A stretch of 64,000 bases of DNA from NCBI GenBank assembly GCA_963849095.1, contig CAWKGA010000009.1, positions 806,001 through 870,000 on the forward strand, read 5' to 3'. Shown here piece by piece: positions 7,055 to 15,166 of this stretch (the stretch's first letter is position 1; each line of letters starts with the position of its first letter). The position numbers and the translations under genes are program-made. This DNA comes from JASHUC01 sp963849095 (lineage in GTDB: Bacteria > Pseudomonadota > Gammaproteobacteria > Steroidobacterales > Steroidobacteraceae). Under the pieces are notes generated by a model. It did no database searches and had not been told where the DNA came from. It saw only the letters and a program-made list of their open reading frames with translations.

Positions 7055-9214
7055 CTAAGGCGGACCGAACGGGCGCGCGGCGGCGGGGCCGGCCGCCTTC
7101 AGTGCGATGGCGCGCGAGATCAGGTAGTCGCGCACCGCCGCCGTGTCCTCGGGCTTCAGATCTTTCGCGAAGGAGCCCATGCCTTTGTCCGCCCGCGCCC
7201 CCTGCAATACCACGGCATCGAAGCCGTCCTGTGTCCACAGCAGCGGCGTGACGGTGAGGTTCGGGAAGCTGGTACGGGCCTGCCTGCCGTTGACGCCATG
7301 GCAGATCGAGCAGTACTGCGAGTAGATCTCGCCACCGTGCGCGATGACGGCGGCCGAGCCCGTCGCGGGCGGCGGATCGAGCTGCGGGGGCGTGTAGGGT
7401 GGCGGCTCGGGCAGTACGACATTGCCGCCGAGCGCGAACACCAGCATGCGCGCATTGGTCGGCGCAAAGTAGCCGCCCTGTGCGGCCCCACCCACGCTGG
7501 CTGCGACGTACTGCACGCCGCCGAGCTGATAGCTGATCGGCGCGGCGTATATCGCGGTCTTTGCATCGAAGCTCCAGAGCTTCGTGCCGTTCTTCGCGTC
7601 GTACGCGGTCAGCACCTTGCCGCCGCCGTCGCCCATGAAGACGAGGTTGCCGGCGGTCGCGAGGACTCCACTCGTTGGGCGGCCGTTGGCAAACGACGGG
7701 GTTTCCCACACGATCTTGCGCGCGACGGGGTCCCAGGCCTCCAGCCGGCCGCTCACGCCCTGCCGGTCATACGGCTTCAGCTTGCCGGGCGGCACACGAA
7801 CGCCCATGGCGACGCCGAGACTGAATCCGCCGGGGGGGCCTAACCGCCTGCCGGGCTGAGGGCTCGCCATCGTGAAATAGGCTTCCCAGGCGGGGATGTA
7901 GATCAGGCCGGTCAGCGGACTGAAGGCATTCGGATGCCAGCTGTGACCGCCCTGCACGCCTGGCGCGAGATCCCAGGGCTCCGTCCCGTAACGCGCGGCG
8001 GGCACGACGATCGGACGTCCGGTCTCCATGTCCACGCCGGTGGCCCAGTTCTCCACGGTGAACGGATCGGCGCTGATCAGCTTGCCGGTCGCGGCGTCGA
8101 GCACGTAGAAAAAGCCGTTCTTCGAGGGCTGCAGGATGACGTGCCGCTTCTTGCCGCCGATGGTGAGATCCGCGGTCATCATCGGACTGACCGCGTCGTA
8201 GTCCCAGGCATCGCTCGGCGTTTCCTGGTAGTGCCACACGTACGCGCCGGTATCGGGATTCACCGCGACGATCGAGGCGGTGTACAGGTCGTCGTCGGTT
8301 TGCGGCTCACGTACGCGCGGATTCCACGGTGTCGCATTGCCGGTCCCGAAATAGAGCAGGTCGGTCGCCGGATCGTAGACCGCCGAATCCCACACGGTGC
8401 CGCCGCCTCCGCCCTTCCACCACTCGCCGCTCCAGGTCTTCGCGGCCCTTGCGAGCGCCTTGCTCTCGAAGCCCTTCGCCGGATTGCCGGGCACGGTCCA
8501 GAAGCGCCAGACCTCCTTGCCGGTCTCGGCGTCGTAAGCCGCGATCCACCCGCGCACGCCGAACTCGCCTCCGGAGGCACCAATGAATACCTTGCCCTTC
8601 GCGGCGCGAGGGGCCATGGTGATCGCGTAATGATCTCCCATATCGCCGAGGCCGAGACTTTCGGGAACCGTGTCGGTCGACCAGACTTCCTTTCCGGTCT
8701 TGGCGTCGACCGCGACTAAGCGGGCATCGAGCGTGCCCATGTAGATCTTGCCGTGCCAGGCCGCGATGCCGCGGTTCACGAGGCCCACGTTGTAGCGGAT
8801 CCGCACGCCGTGGATCATCGGGTCGTACTTCCACAGCTGCTTGCCGGTCTTACCGTCGAAGGCATAGAGCACGTCGCGAGACGTTGAGACATAGATGACG
8901 CCGTCGATGTACAGCGGCGAGCCGTGCTGGTCCTGGTTGGTCTCGTAATCCGCGAACCACTTGAGGCCCAGCTGGCCCACGTTGCTCGCGTTGATCTGCT
9001 TCAGCTTGCTGAAGCGCTGCTCGGAGTAGGTGCCTCCGTAGGTCATCCACTGGCCGGGCTCTCTGGCTGCATTGTCCAGGCGCTTGGCGGTCACGTTGGC
9101 GGCGGGACTCGCGGAGTCCGGCGGCGAGACGGCCGCATTTGCACTCGGGGCGCCGGCGGCCATGATCACGGCGGTCACCAGCAAGCCGATACTCAGGGCG
9201 TGTGTGCGAATCAT
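7055..9214 (-). CDS. PQQ-dependent alcohol dehydrogenase with C-terminal cytochrome c domain
   Basis: A 719-residue exported quinohaemoprotein that would oxidise alcohols in the periplasm and pass electrons through its own haem c. It has a signal peptide (ending PSANAA), an eight-bladed PQQ propeller with repeated ...DAKTGKEVW-type W-motifs, then a cytochrome c domain with CSICHG about 95 residues from the end. Active-site counterparts of methanol dehydrogenase are visible: Glu in GGEFGVRG, Asn in GTGNATPWN, and DAWDYD. The second Asp of the DYD motif marks lanthanide-using PQQ dehydrogenases. The vicinal Cys-Cys of classical enzymes is absent: the corresponding loop reads RIRYNVGLVNRG. I chose the ATG at 9212-9214 with AGGGGG upstream; a GTG lies one codon before it. 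Confidence 0.9.
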   Translation of the reverse strand: MIRTHALSIGLLVTAVIMAAGAPSANAAVSPPDSASPAANVTAKRLDNAAREPGQWMTYGGTYSEQRFSKLKQINASNVGQLGLKWFADYETNQDQHGSPLYIDGVIYVSTSRDVLYAFDGKTGKQLWKYDPMIHGVRIRYNVGLVNRGIAAWHGKIYMGTLDARLVAVDAKTGKEVWSTDTVPESLGLGDMGDHYAITMAPRAAKGKVFIGASGGEFGVRGWIAAYDAETGKEVWRFWTVPGNPAKGFESKALARAAKTWSGEWWKGGGGGTVWDSAVYDPATDLLYFGTGNATPWNPRVREPQTDDDLYTASIVAVNPDTGAYVWHYQETPSDAWDYDAVSPMMTADLTIGGKKRHVILQPSKNGFFYVLDAATGKLISADPFTVENWATGVDMETGRPIVVPAARYGTEPWDLAPGVQGGHSWHPNAFSPLTGLIYIPAWEAYFTMASPQPGRRLGPPGGFSLGVAMGVRVPPGKLKPYDRQGVSGRLEAWDPVARKIVWETPSFANGRPTSGVLATAGNLVFMGDGGGKVLTAYDAKNGTKLWSFDAKTAIYAAPISYQLGGVQYVAASVGGAAQGGYFAPTNARMLVFALGGNVVLPEPPPYTPPQLDPPPATGSAAVIAHGGEIYSQYCSICHGVNGRQARTSFPNLTVTPLLWTQDGFDAVVLQGARADKGMGSFAKDLKPEDTAAVRDYLISRAIALKAAGPAAARPFGPP

Positions 9215-9349
9215 CACGGGACCCCCTAATGGTCGCAGTGGTTGCGCCTCCGTAGACCGCCGATCTTAGCCTGTCGGCCTCGAGACAGGCTAGCTCGGGG
9301 AGCGCCTCGGATCGGTATAGCGCGCGGTAGAACCAGTGCGCCGCCGTGG

Positions 9350-9454
9350 TCAACGCATCCCGGGCGTCACAGGAATCGTGCCGGCCGGCAGCGGAAAGTT
9401 TCGGTTGTACGGTGGCCAGTTCGGAACCGGAAGCTGCGGCCCGGGATAGTACAT
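9350..9454 (-). pseudogene. Possible C-terminal remnant of a lost gene
   Basis: Just downstream of mazF, a leftward frame reads RQRGDIWTAMYYPGPQLP, then a Pro/Asn/Tyr-rich tail ending in TPGMR and a stop at 9350-9352. The composition looks like a genuine protein tail, not an antisense shadow. However, the frame has no ribosome site, and upstream it turns into a shadow of mazF. It could be the leftover end of a gene displaced by the toxin-antitoxin pair. The rest of 9215-9480 shows nothing. Confidence 0.25.
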
Positions 9455-9480
9455 GGCCGTCCAGATATCGCCGCGTTGTC

Positions 9481-9849
9481 TCAATTCCCGATCTCGACGA
9501 TCTGGTTGAGGGTTTCGCAGGCGCGGTCGTAGGCGTCCTGCGGCACCTTCTTGAGCGAGTGCGGCCTCGCCTCTCTGGCTCGCCAATCGAAGGACTTCGG
9601 CTGATGAGCGAGGATGTAGCTGACCGCTCCCCGAGCACCGGTGAACTTGACGGCGAACGGATTGGTCTCGTTGTAAGCGGCGGTTGTCATCGGCAGAACG
9701 ACGACAATACCTGTCCGTTCGTTGAATTCCTTCGGCGAAAGAACGACGAGCGGGTGCACATCCCTCATTTCGCGGCCGGCTTGTGGATTGCAATCAATCC
9801 AGATCATGTCGCGCCGGTCGGGACACCACCCCTTGCGCGAGACCATCAA
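9481..9849 (-). CDS. mazF: MazF/PemK-type endoribonuclease toxin
   Basis: 122 residues with the MazF/PemK fold. Toxins of this family cut mRNA in the cytoplasm and are held inactive by their antitoxin. The family pattern is clear: GDMIW-like DRRDMIWIDCNPQAGREM at the start, HPLVVLSPKEFNERTG, then VVVLPMTTAAY and GAVSYILAHQPKSFDWRAR. Length fits the family (110-120). The arginine after GRE/GHE in this family corresponds to GREM here. The start overlaps the antitoxin stop by four bases (ATGA), so the two are translationally coupled. Confidence 0.9.
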   Translation of the reverse strand: MMVSRKGWCPDRRDMIWIDCNPQAGREMRDVHPLVVLSPKEFNERTGIVVVLPMTTAAYNETNPFAVKFTGARGAVSYILAHQPKSFDWRAREARPHSLKKVPQDAYDRACETLNQIVEIGN

Positions 9850-10100
9850 ATAGTCTCGTTGCCGATGGCTGCCGTTGCCATGGCCTCGCCGCCGTGCCGC
9901 GCCGGATCGAAGGCGGCGAGCTTCTGTGCGAGCGTAAGCCTCGGCTCGCCCATCGGCCTGACCACCACGGCGGAGCCTTCAGCCGAAACCTCGACCGGTT
10001 GGCCAGCTCGCAAATGAGCGAAACGCGCCACGGGCGCGGGAATGCGCACAGCGAGGCTATTCCCCCATTTTTGGACAGTGGGTGTCGCGCTCTTGGCCAT
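9846..10100 (-). CDS. mazE: MazE/AbrB-type antitoxin
   Basis: 84 residues. The N-terminus VQKWGNSLAVRIPAPVARFA is the diagnostic SpoVT/AbrB-like DNA-binding domain of MazE antitoxins, followed by QPVEVSAEGSAVVVRP. The C-terminal part is the flexible toxin-binding tail. Expected role: neutralise MazF and repress its own promoter. It is the first gene of the pair, with a near-consensus promoter and a palindrome directly upstream (10116-10152). Confidence 0.9.
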   Translation of the reverse strand: MAKSATPTVQKWGNSLAVRIPAPVARFAHLRAGQPVEVSAEGSAVVVRPMGEPRLTLAQKLAAFDPARHGGEAMATAAIGNETI

Positions 10101-10115
10101 GATCGACGCTCCGAT

Positions 10116-10152
10116 GTATAAACAAGTATATACGTCGAATCTTGACTGTCAA
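10116..10152 (-). promoter_or_regulatory. mazEF promoter with overlapping palindromic operator
   Basis: Read leftward, TTGACA (10147-10152) and TATACT (10125-10130) are separated by 16 bases: a near-consensus sigma-70 promoter about 25 bases before the mazE start. The inverted repeat GTATA-N8-TATAC (10116-10133) covers the -10 box. This is where an autoregulating MazE would be expected to bind. Confidence 0.7.
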
Positions 10153-10240
10153 CCCAGGAAGCCGACCTCGGTGATAGGATCGCCCGTCGCCCCGCACGCT
10201 GGGCGTGCGGCCGGTCAGCGGTGTCGCGTTGGATTCGCAC

Positions 10241-10801
10241 ATGAACTATCGGATCCCTGTGCCGCCATCCTCGGTGGCTTGGCTGTTCGCTCTGATCGTG
10301 ATGGTTCCCTCGATCGGTGCGATTGTGTTGCTGACGGTGCTCGGGCAGCCCGTGCGGCTCGCCATCTTCCTGATCACGGCCTTTGCAGTGATTGCGGCCG
10401 TCGCGACTGCGGGGTGCGGGATGAAGGGCGAGGGAACCGTCTCCATCGGGCCGCAGACCGTGCTCGCTTCCGCGGCGTCATACCGCTTCGAAGCGAAGCG
10501 CAATGATGTCGTCGCCGACGGTGTGAAGAGACTCCTCTCGCTGAGCGAAGTCCGGGTCCATTACCGCAAGAATGGGATCGGTCTTCCCGGCTACCGCGTC
10601 GGCTGGTTTTCCGTAACCGTCGGCGGGGAGAGGCGTCAGGCATTCCTGCTCGTGACGACGTCGCCCATCTTACTCATACCCTTGAGGAGCGGGGAGCTGC
10701 TCCTTCTCTCCTGTCCCGCCGAGCGGTCTCAGGAGGCGCTTTCGGTCCTCGCCTCCCCGCGGGCCACGATTCAGGGCGCTCTGGAGCCTCGCGCGACGTA
10801 A
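10241..10801 (+). CDS. Membrane protein of unknown function with PH-like domain
   Basis: 186 residues with two hydrophobic segments near the N-terminus (VAWLFALIVMVPSIGAIVLL and LAIFLITAFAVIAAVATAGC). A soluble part rich in beta strands follows (FEAKRNDVVADGVKRLLSLS ... VGWFSVTVGGERRQAFLLVT, LIPLRSGELLLLS). The layout resembles small bacterial proteins with a PH-like domain behind two membrane helices, but the match is only structural. I chose the ATG at 10241; an upstream start at 10205 is possible and neither has a strong ribosome site. Its end overlaps the end of the convergent cytochrome c gene by 31 bases. Confidence 0.6.
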   Translation: MNYRIPVPPSSVAWLFALIVMVPSIGAIVLLTVLGQPVRLAIFLITAFAVIAAVATAGCGMKGEGTVSIGPQTVLASAASYRFEAKRNDVVADGVKRLLSLSEVRVHYRKNGIGLPGYRVGWFSVTVGGERRQAFLLVTTSPILLIPLRSGELLLLSCPAERSQEALSVLASPRATIQGALEPRAT

Positions 10802-11145
10802 TCGGCCAGGGCCGCGAGCTGCGCATCCGTGATTTCCGTCTTGCGGAACGGCGGCATCGACAGCACGCCGTGCCGCACGAAAAACGCCACCGACTGGGGT
10901 GTGAGATCGGTGCGCTCGAGCAGCACGGCCGGCGTTTTCCCGCCATACTTCACCTGCAGCGACTGCGTGCCCGGGTGCCCCGGGCCCGGCGCGTGGCAGG
11001 GCGCGCACCAGTACTCGTAGACCCTCTCGCCCGAGCCCACGGGGGCTCTTCCATTCGGGCTCGCCGCCTGGGCGCCGGAGCTCAGCGCGACTCCCAGAAC
11101 GAATAACAGCGCGAGTCGCGGGCCGGATGTGCGTGAGCGTGTCAT
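10771..11145 (-). CDS. Periplasmic cytochrome c subunit of a flavocytochrome
   Basis: 124 residues with a signal peptide (core LALLFVLGVALSSGAQA) and one haem c site, CAPCH at residues 47-51. A likely Met ligand lies in GVLSMPPF. The gene begins one base after the stop of the flavoprotein gene. The arrangement and size match PchC/EhyA, the cytochrome partners of p-cresol methylhydroxylase and eugenol hydroxylase. Its likely role is to take electrons from the flavin subunit in the periplasm. Confidence 0.88.
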   Translation of the reverse strand: MTRSRTSGPRLALLFVLGVALSSGAQAASPNGRAPVGSGERVYEYWCAPCHAPGPGHPGTQSLQVKYGGKTPAVLLERTDLTPQSVAFFVRHGVLSMPPFRKTEITDAQLAALADYVARGSRAP

Positions 11146-11146
11146 G

Positions 11147-12679
11147 TCACACCTTCCTCAGATGCTTCGGCCACACGCCGTAGCGGCCCGCGGACAGGAT
11201 GCCGTTGGGATCCACCGCGTCCTTGAGGGTCTCGCGCAGCCGCCGCAGCGCGTTGTGGTTATAGGAATAGGTATCCGCGATCAAGTCCTGGAACGCCGCG
11301 GGCGCGCGGTACTCGGCCCAGCCCCGCTCTGCCGCGAGCCTCACCCAGCTCTCGAACGCCCGGCGTATCTTGGCGTTGTGCTCCTTGTCGCGGCCGATCG
11401 GAAACATGATGAGGCAGACGAGCGTGCGCTCCCAGCAGGTCATGTACACCGGACCGGCGATCCCGAGATTCTCCCCGCCGCTCACCTTGAGCAGGTTATC
11501 GTGATAGAAGCGCTTGAACTCGAGAAGCGACTCGCCGGTGCGCGGCACGATGGGCGAGAAGTCGATATGTCCACCCGCGGGATTCGGATTGCCGGGGCTG
11601 CGTCCTACCAGCGCGAACGTGGAAAGGTTGGGAATGCCGAAGTTGACCAGGTGCACGCGCTTCAGCGTCTCGGGCGACAAGGGTGTGCGGAACAGCTCGC
11701 CCTCGACGAAATTCACGCCCGGGATCGCCGTGAACTTGCGCTTGGCATAGTCCAGCTGCGCGCGGACGACTCTTTCCGGGCCGTAGATCGGCACGTCGCA
11801 CGTCCACGCCGGGGAATGGGCGGCCGGCCGGCCGGGTGGTCCGCCGAAGATCTGCGTCGAGCCGTTCACCACGTGCTGGTTCTCGAGCAGGTTGAGCACA
11901 TCGAGCATCGGCACGATGTTCTCGTCGCGGTCCGTGGTCGCCGTGCCGGTCACCATGGCCTCCGGGCGCGGCATGAGATAGATGCCCATCTTGGTGACGA
12001 CGCCGAAGTTCGACTGCCGAAACAGGCCGTCCACCCAGGGACCGAAGCCCCAGCGGTTCTGCTGCCAGGTCTTGGAGCTCGGCAGCGCGCCCATTCCCGT
12101 GCGCACGACCTCGCCGTTGGCGAGCACGACCTCCATGCCGCAGTGAGAGCCGAAGTGGTCACGGAAGGGTGAGGCCGTCCATCCCGCGCCGCCGTCGAGC
12201 GCGTTGCCGATGACACTGCCCCAGCCCGGGTCCGGCGGATCGATCCAGACATCGAGCCCTTGCTTCGTGATGTGCTCGTAGAGATCGAAGTAGCTCACCC
12301 CCGGTTCCACGAGCGCATAGGCGTTGCGCTCGCTCACTTCGATCACGCGGTTCATCCGCTTGAGGTCGAGGACCACGCTGCCGGAATACACGGGTGCGGA
12401 GCCGCCGTACGCGAGATTGCGGCCCGTGGAGATGGGATAGAGCGGGATGCGGTGCTGGTTCGCGGCACGGACCACGGCCTGCACCTGCTCGAGCGTCGCG
12501 GGCGCCACGGCGGCGGAGGCGACGCGCTCCTCGGGCTCACCCCAGAAGGGAGAGTAGAAATCGCGATACAGCGCGACATCCTCTGCGGAGGTGAAGACCC
12601 ACTCGGGACCCACGGCTTGGCGCCAGGCGGTGAGGGCGGCAGCGAAGGCGGCGGGGCTCACGTTCGGAGGTGTCGGCAT
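11147..12679 (-). CDS. 4-alkylphenol-oxidising flavoprotein, PCMH/eugenol hydroxylase family
   Basis: 510 residues of the vanillyl-alcohol-oxidase/p-cresol-methylhydroxylase family. The FAD-binding part contains PLYPISTGRNLAYGGSAP and GSVIGNALDGGAG. The cap and C-terminal part contain HIDFSPIVPRTGESL and a final VDPNGILSAGRYGVWP, all typical. Members hydroxylate the benzylic carbon of 4-alkylphenols such as p-cresol or eugenol and pass electrons to a cytochrome c, here encoded next door. There is no export signal of its own. Where vanillyl alcohol oxidase has its FAD-binding His (MHHIVCIVF), this protein reads ERTLVCLIM, so the usual His or Tyr anchor is not obvious. Start with GAGGAG upstream. 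Confidence 0.88.
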   Translation of the reverse strand: MPTPPNVSPAAFAAALTAWRQAVGPEWVFTSAEDVALYRDFYSPFWGEPEERVASAAVAPATLEQVQAVVRAANQHRIPLYPISTGRNLAYGGSAPVYSGSVVLDLKRMNRVIEVSERNAYALVEPGVSYFDLYEHITKQGLDVWIDPPDPGWGSVIGNALDGGAGWTASPFRDHFGSHCGMEVVLANGEVVRTGMGALPSSKTWQQNRWGFGPWVDGLFRQSNFGVVTKMGIYLMPRPEAMVTGTATTDRDENIVPMLDVLNLLENQHVVNGSTQIFGGPPGRPAAHSPAWTCDVPIYGPERVVRAQLDYAKRKFTAIPGVNFVEGELFRTPLSPETLKRVHLVNFGIPNLSTFALVGRSPGNPNPAGGHIDFSPIVPRTGESLLEFKRFYHDNLLKVSGGENLGIAGPVYMTCWERTLVCLIMFPIGRDKEHNAKIRRAFESWVRLAAERGWAEYRAPAAFQDLIADTYSYNHNALRRLRETLKDAVDPNGILSAGRYGVWPKHLRKV

Positions 12680-12708
12680 GGGCAAACTCCTCAAGAGCGG
12701 CGGTGCGG

Positions 12709-13311
12709 TCAGGCGGCGGCGATGATCCAGGAGGTCAGCAACTGCGCCCCGGGCGCCAGGATGGGCTCGAGGGCGGCATCGCTCGGGCCGGGGCGCAAGC
12801 GGCCGGCTTGCTCTCGGTAAGCCGCGACGGCGTCTGCGATCCGCACCGGCCACCGCGGCCCAGCTTGCGTCAGATCCTCTTCAAAACGCTCGGCCGCTCG
12901 CGCGCCACGCAATTGCCGATGCTCGATTGGACCGCCGGGATGCACGAAGTGCTCGCCGTGAAAGACGACGCGCAGGCCGCAGGACAGCGCGAACTGCTCG
13001 AGGCAAAACAATGCGGGGCGCTCGGTGAGCCCCGCGATGGCGACCGGCCGACGCCGCCATGCGGGGCCGATGCGGCGCAGCCAGACCTGCGTCACGTCTC
13101 CATCGGGAGTCGCGTACACCGTCACGCCATCGCCGGAGAGCCGTGTGCCGAAGCTGCGAGCCTCGGCGTGGCGCTCGTCGATCAGGACGGCGTGCACGGC
13201 GGTGTGCGCGGGGGCTCGTGGTCGCACCGCATCAACGATCCCTGCTGCGCCGGCGACGACCGGGACGGCTGACACGGCCGCTGTCTGAAGGAATTCCCGT
13301 CTGCTGGTCAT
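12709..13311 (-). CDS. Tat-exported protein of unknown function, flavocytochrome operon
   Basis: 200 residues beginning MTSRREFLQTAAVSAVPVVA, an almost perfect twin-arginine signal (SRREFLQ). The mature part has no recognised motif. It contains AVLIDERHAEARSFGTRLS, a calcineurin- or glycine-poor alpha/beta layout, and GLRVVFHGEHFVHPGG. It starts the operon: 29 bases separate its stop from the flavoprotein start, and the cytochrome gene follows. It may help to export or assemble the flavin subunit, which lacks a signal of its own. That is inference from position. GGGGGT precedes the ATG. Confidence 0.7.
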   Translation of the reverse strand: MTSRREFLQTAAVSAVPVVAGAAGIVDAVRPRAPAHTAVHAVLIDERHAEARSFGTRLSGDGVTVYATPDGDVTQVWLRRIGPAWRRRPVAIAGLTERPALFCLEQFALSCGLRVVFHGEHFVHPGGPIEHRQLRGARAAERFEEDLTQAGPRWPVRIADAVAAYREQAGRLRPGPSDAALEPILAPGAQLLTSWIIAAA

Positions 13312-13676
13312 GCGGACCCCCTTTCCCGCGTCCGGGCCGGTCGGCCGGTGGATGCCGTGCTCCGACGTGCCCCGTGTACGAGCGAGACGGGAGCGTCGCC
13401 CTTTCAGCGCCACGCCGTCAAGTAAGGACGCCCTTCGGACAGCCCCGGCCCCTGCGTGCGCTTTGGCGGGGGATGCCACCGCGCCGGAGTGAGCCAGCAC
13501 AATCAAACGGCGTTGGCGTATTGCCCGGTGACGACGAGCCGTTCCCAAACATGCAGTTCCAAAACATCGCAATTTATCGCCATTAGGCCCGCTCGCACCG
13601 CGGATAAGCCTCACCTGTGGTCTATAATGCGAGCGGATCGAACAATTCACGACCGAAGCGGACAGGAGATTCTCCA
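13312..13676. promoter_or_regulatory. Divergent promoter region
   Basis: 365 bases between the leftward Tat-protein operon and the rightward nfeD-like gene. A perfect -10 box TATAAT lies at 13623-13628, about 50 bases before the nfeD-like start; no good -35 is visible at the right distance. No gene is evident in this stretch. Confidence 0.4.
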
Positions 13677-14108
13677 TTGAGCTGGTGGGCGTGGATGATT
13701 GGTGGCGTCATTCTGTTCGGCGCCGAGCTCGCGTTCATTGACGCGCAGTTCTATCTGGTCTTCGTCGGCTCTGCCGCCATTGTCGTCGGCCTGCTCGTTG
13801 CGTCCGTGGCGGTCGAGCAGTGGGCGCAGTGGGCGCTGTTCGCGGTGCTGTCGATCGCGTCCATGGTGCTCTTCCGTGGCCGGATCTACCGCAGGCTGCG
13901 CGGGCACCCGCCGGAAGTTCGCGCCGGACCGGCCGGCGATATGCTGACGCTGACCGCGGCGCTCGCGCCCGGGGAGAGCTGCCAGACCGAGCACGCCGGT
14001 AGCTTCTGGACGGTCTTCAACGACAGTGAGGTGCCGCTCCCATCGGGTGCCCGCGTGCGCATCGTGCGCGTTCAAGGTCTCACGCTTCTGGTTCATCCCG
14101 CGGGTTAG
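13677..14108 (+). CDS. NfeD-family membrane protein
   Basis: 143 residues. It has two or three N-terminal membrane segments (WWAWMIGGVILFGAELAFID, AQFYLVFVGSAAIVVGLLVA, ALFAVLSIASMVLF) and a C-terminal OB-fold-like domain (GSFWTVFNDSEVPLPSGARV, VRIVRVQGLTLLVHP). This is the short NfeD form that accompanies SPFH proteins. Such pairs are thought to organise membrane microdomains. I chose the TTG at 13677-13679 because AGGAGA lies eight bases upstream and the first membrane segment then begins at once. The SPFH gene follows after 17 bases. Confidence 0.85.
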   Translation: MSWWAWMIGGVILFGAELAFIDAQFYLVFVGSAAIVVGLLVASVAVEQWAQWALFAVLSIASMVLFRGRIYRRLRGHPPEVRAGPAGDMLTLTAALAPGESCQTEHAGSFWTVFNDSEVPLPSGARVRIVRVQGLTLLVHPAG

Positions 14109-14125
14109 TCACTCGAGGACTCCTC

Positions 14126-15052
14126 ATGGTCACGTCCTTCGTCTTCATCGTCGTCGCCATCATCGTGGTCATTGCGATCGCGCGCACTGCCACCGTGGTG
14201 CCGCAGCAGAGCGCCTATGTGATCGAGAATCTCGGCAAGTACAGCCGTACCCTGCACGCCGGCTTTCACATCCTGGTGCCCTTCGTCGAGCGCGTCGCCT
14301 ACAAGCACAGCCTGAAGGAACAGGCGATGGATGTGCCCGAGCAGGTGTGCATCACGCGCGATAACGTCCAGGTCGGCGTCGATGCAGTCCTGTACATGCA
14401 GGTGCTCGATCCGCATCTCGCCTCCTATGGCATCACGAACTACGGCTTCGCGATCGCTCAGCTCGCGCAGACGACGCTGCGCAGCGAGATCGGCAAGATC
14501 GAGCTCGACCGCACGTTCGAAGCTCGCGGCATCATCAATGCGAACGTCGTGGCCGAGCTCGACAAGGCCTCGGGCGCCTGGGGCGTGAAAGTGATGCGTT
14601 ACGAGATCAAGAACATCACGCCGCCGAAGGACGTTCTGTCGGCGATGGAGAAACAGATGAGGGCCGAGCGCGAGAAGCGCGCCGTCGTCCTCGCGTCCGA
14701 GGGCGAGCGGGACGCCAAGATCAACCAGGCCGAGGGCGACAAGCAACGTGTCATCAAGGCTTCCGAAGCCAACCGGCAGCAGCAAGTCAACGAGGCCGAG
14801 GGTCAGGCCGCAGCGATTCTCGCCGTGGCCACCGCCACCGCGGAGGGCTTACGCCAGGTCGGTGGGGCTCTGAGCGACCGCGGCGGCATCGAGGCGATGC
14901 AGCTGCGTATCGGAGAGGAGTACGTGCGCCAGTTCGGGAAGCTCGCGAAGGAGAGCACGACGCTGGTGGTCCCCGGGGACTTGAGTGATCTCGCTTCCGT
15001 CGTGACCATGGCGACGAGCATCATCCGGCGGGCCCCGCCTCACCAGCCGTAG
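14126..15052 (+). CDS. SPFH/band 7 paraslipin, QmcA-like
   Basis: 308 residues: one N-terminal membrane segment (FVFIVVAIIVVIAIARTATV), then the SPFH domain (VVPQQSAYVIENLGKYSRTL, VPFVERVAYKHSLKEQ, DNVQVGVDAVLYMQVLDP). A long Ala/Glu-rich helical stretch follows (GERDAKINQAEGDKQRVIKA ... QQVNEAEGQAAAILAVATAT). Length and order match QmcA/stomatin-like proteins, which form oligomeric assemblies on the inner membrane. It follows the NfeD-like gene in the usual operon order, with GAGGA before the ATG. Confidence 0.92.
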   Translation: MVTSFVFIVVAIIVVIAIARTATVVPQQSAYVIENLGKYSRTLHAGFHILVPFVERVAYKHSLKEQAMDVPEQVCITRDNVQVGVDAVLYMQVLDPHLASYGITNYGFAIAQLAQTTLRSEIGKIELDRTFEARGIINANVVAELDKASGAWGVKVMRYEIKNITPPKDVLSAMEKQMRAEREKRAVVLASEGERDAKINQAEGDKQRVIKASEANRQQQVNEAEGQAAAILAVATATAEGLRQVGGALSDRGGIEAMQLRIGEEYVRQFGKLAKESTTLVVPGDLSDLASVVTMATSIIRRAPPHQP

Positions 15053-15166
15053 TCAGTGTCCACTCAACATTCCTCGCGCCCTGGTCGAGGCGCGGACCCG
15101 ATCGTGAACGCCGAAGCCGTATGCTTCCCGCCGCAACATCCGGAATGACGATGGAGGCGCATCTCA

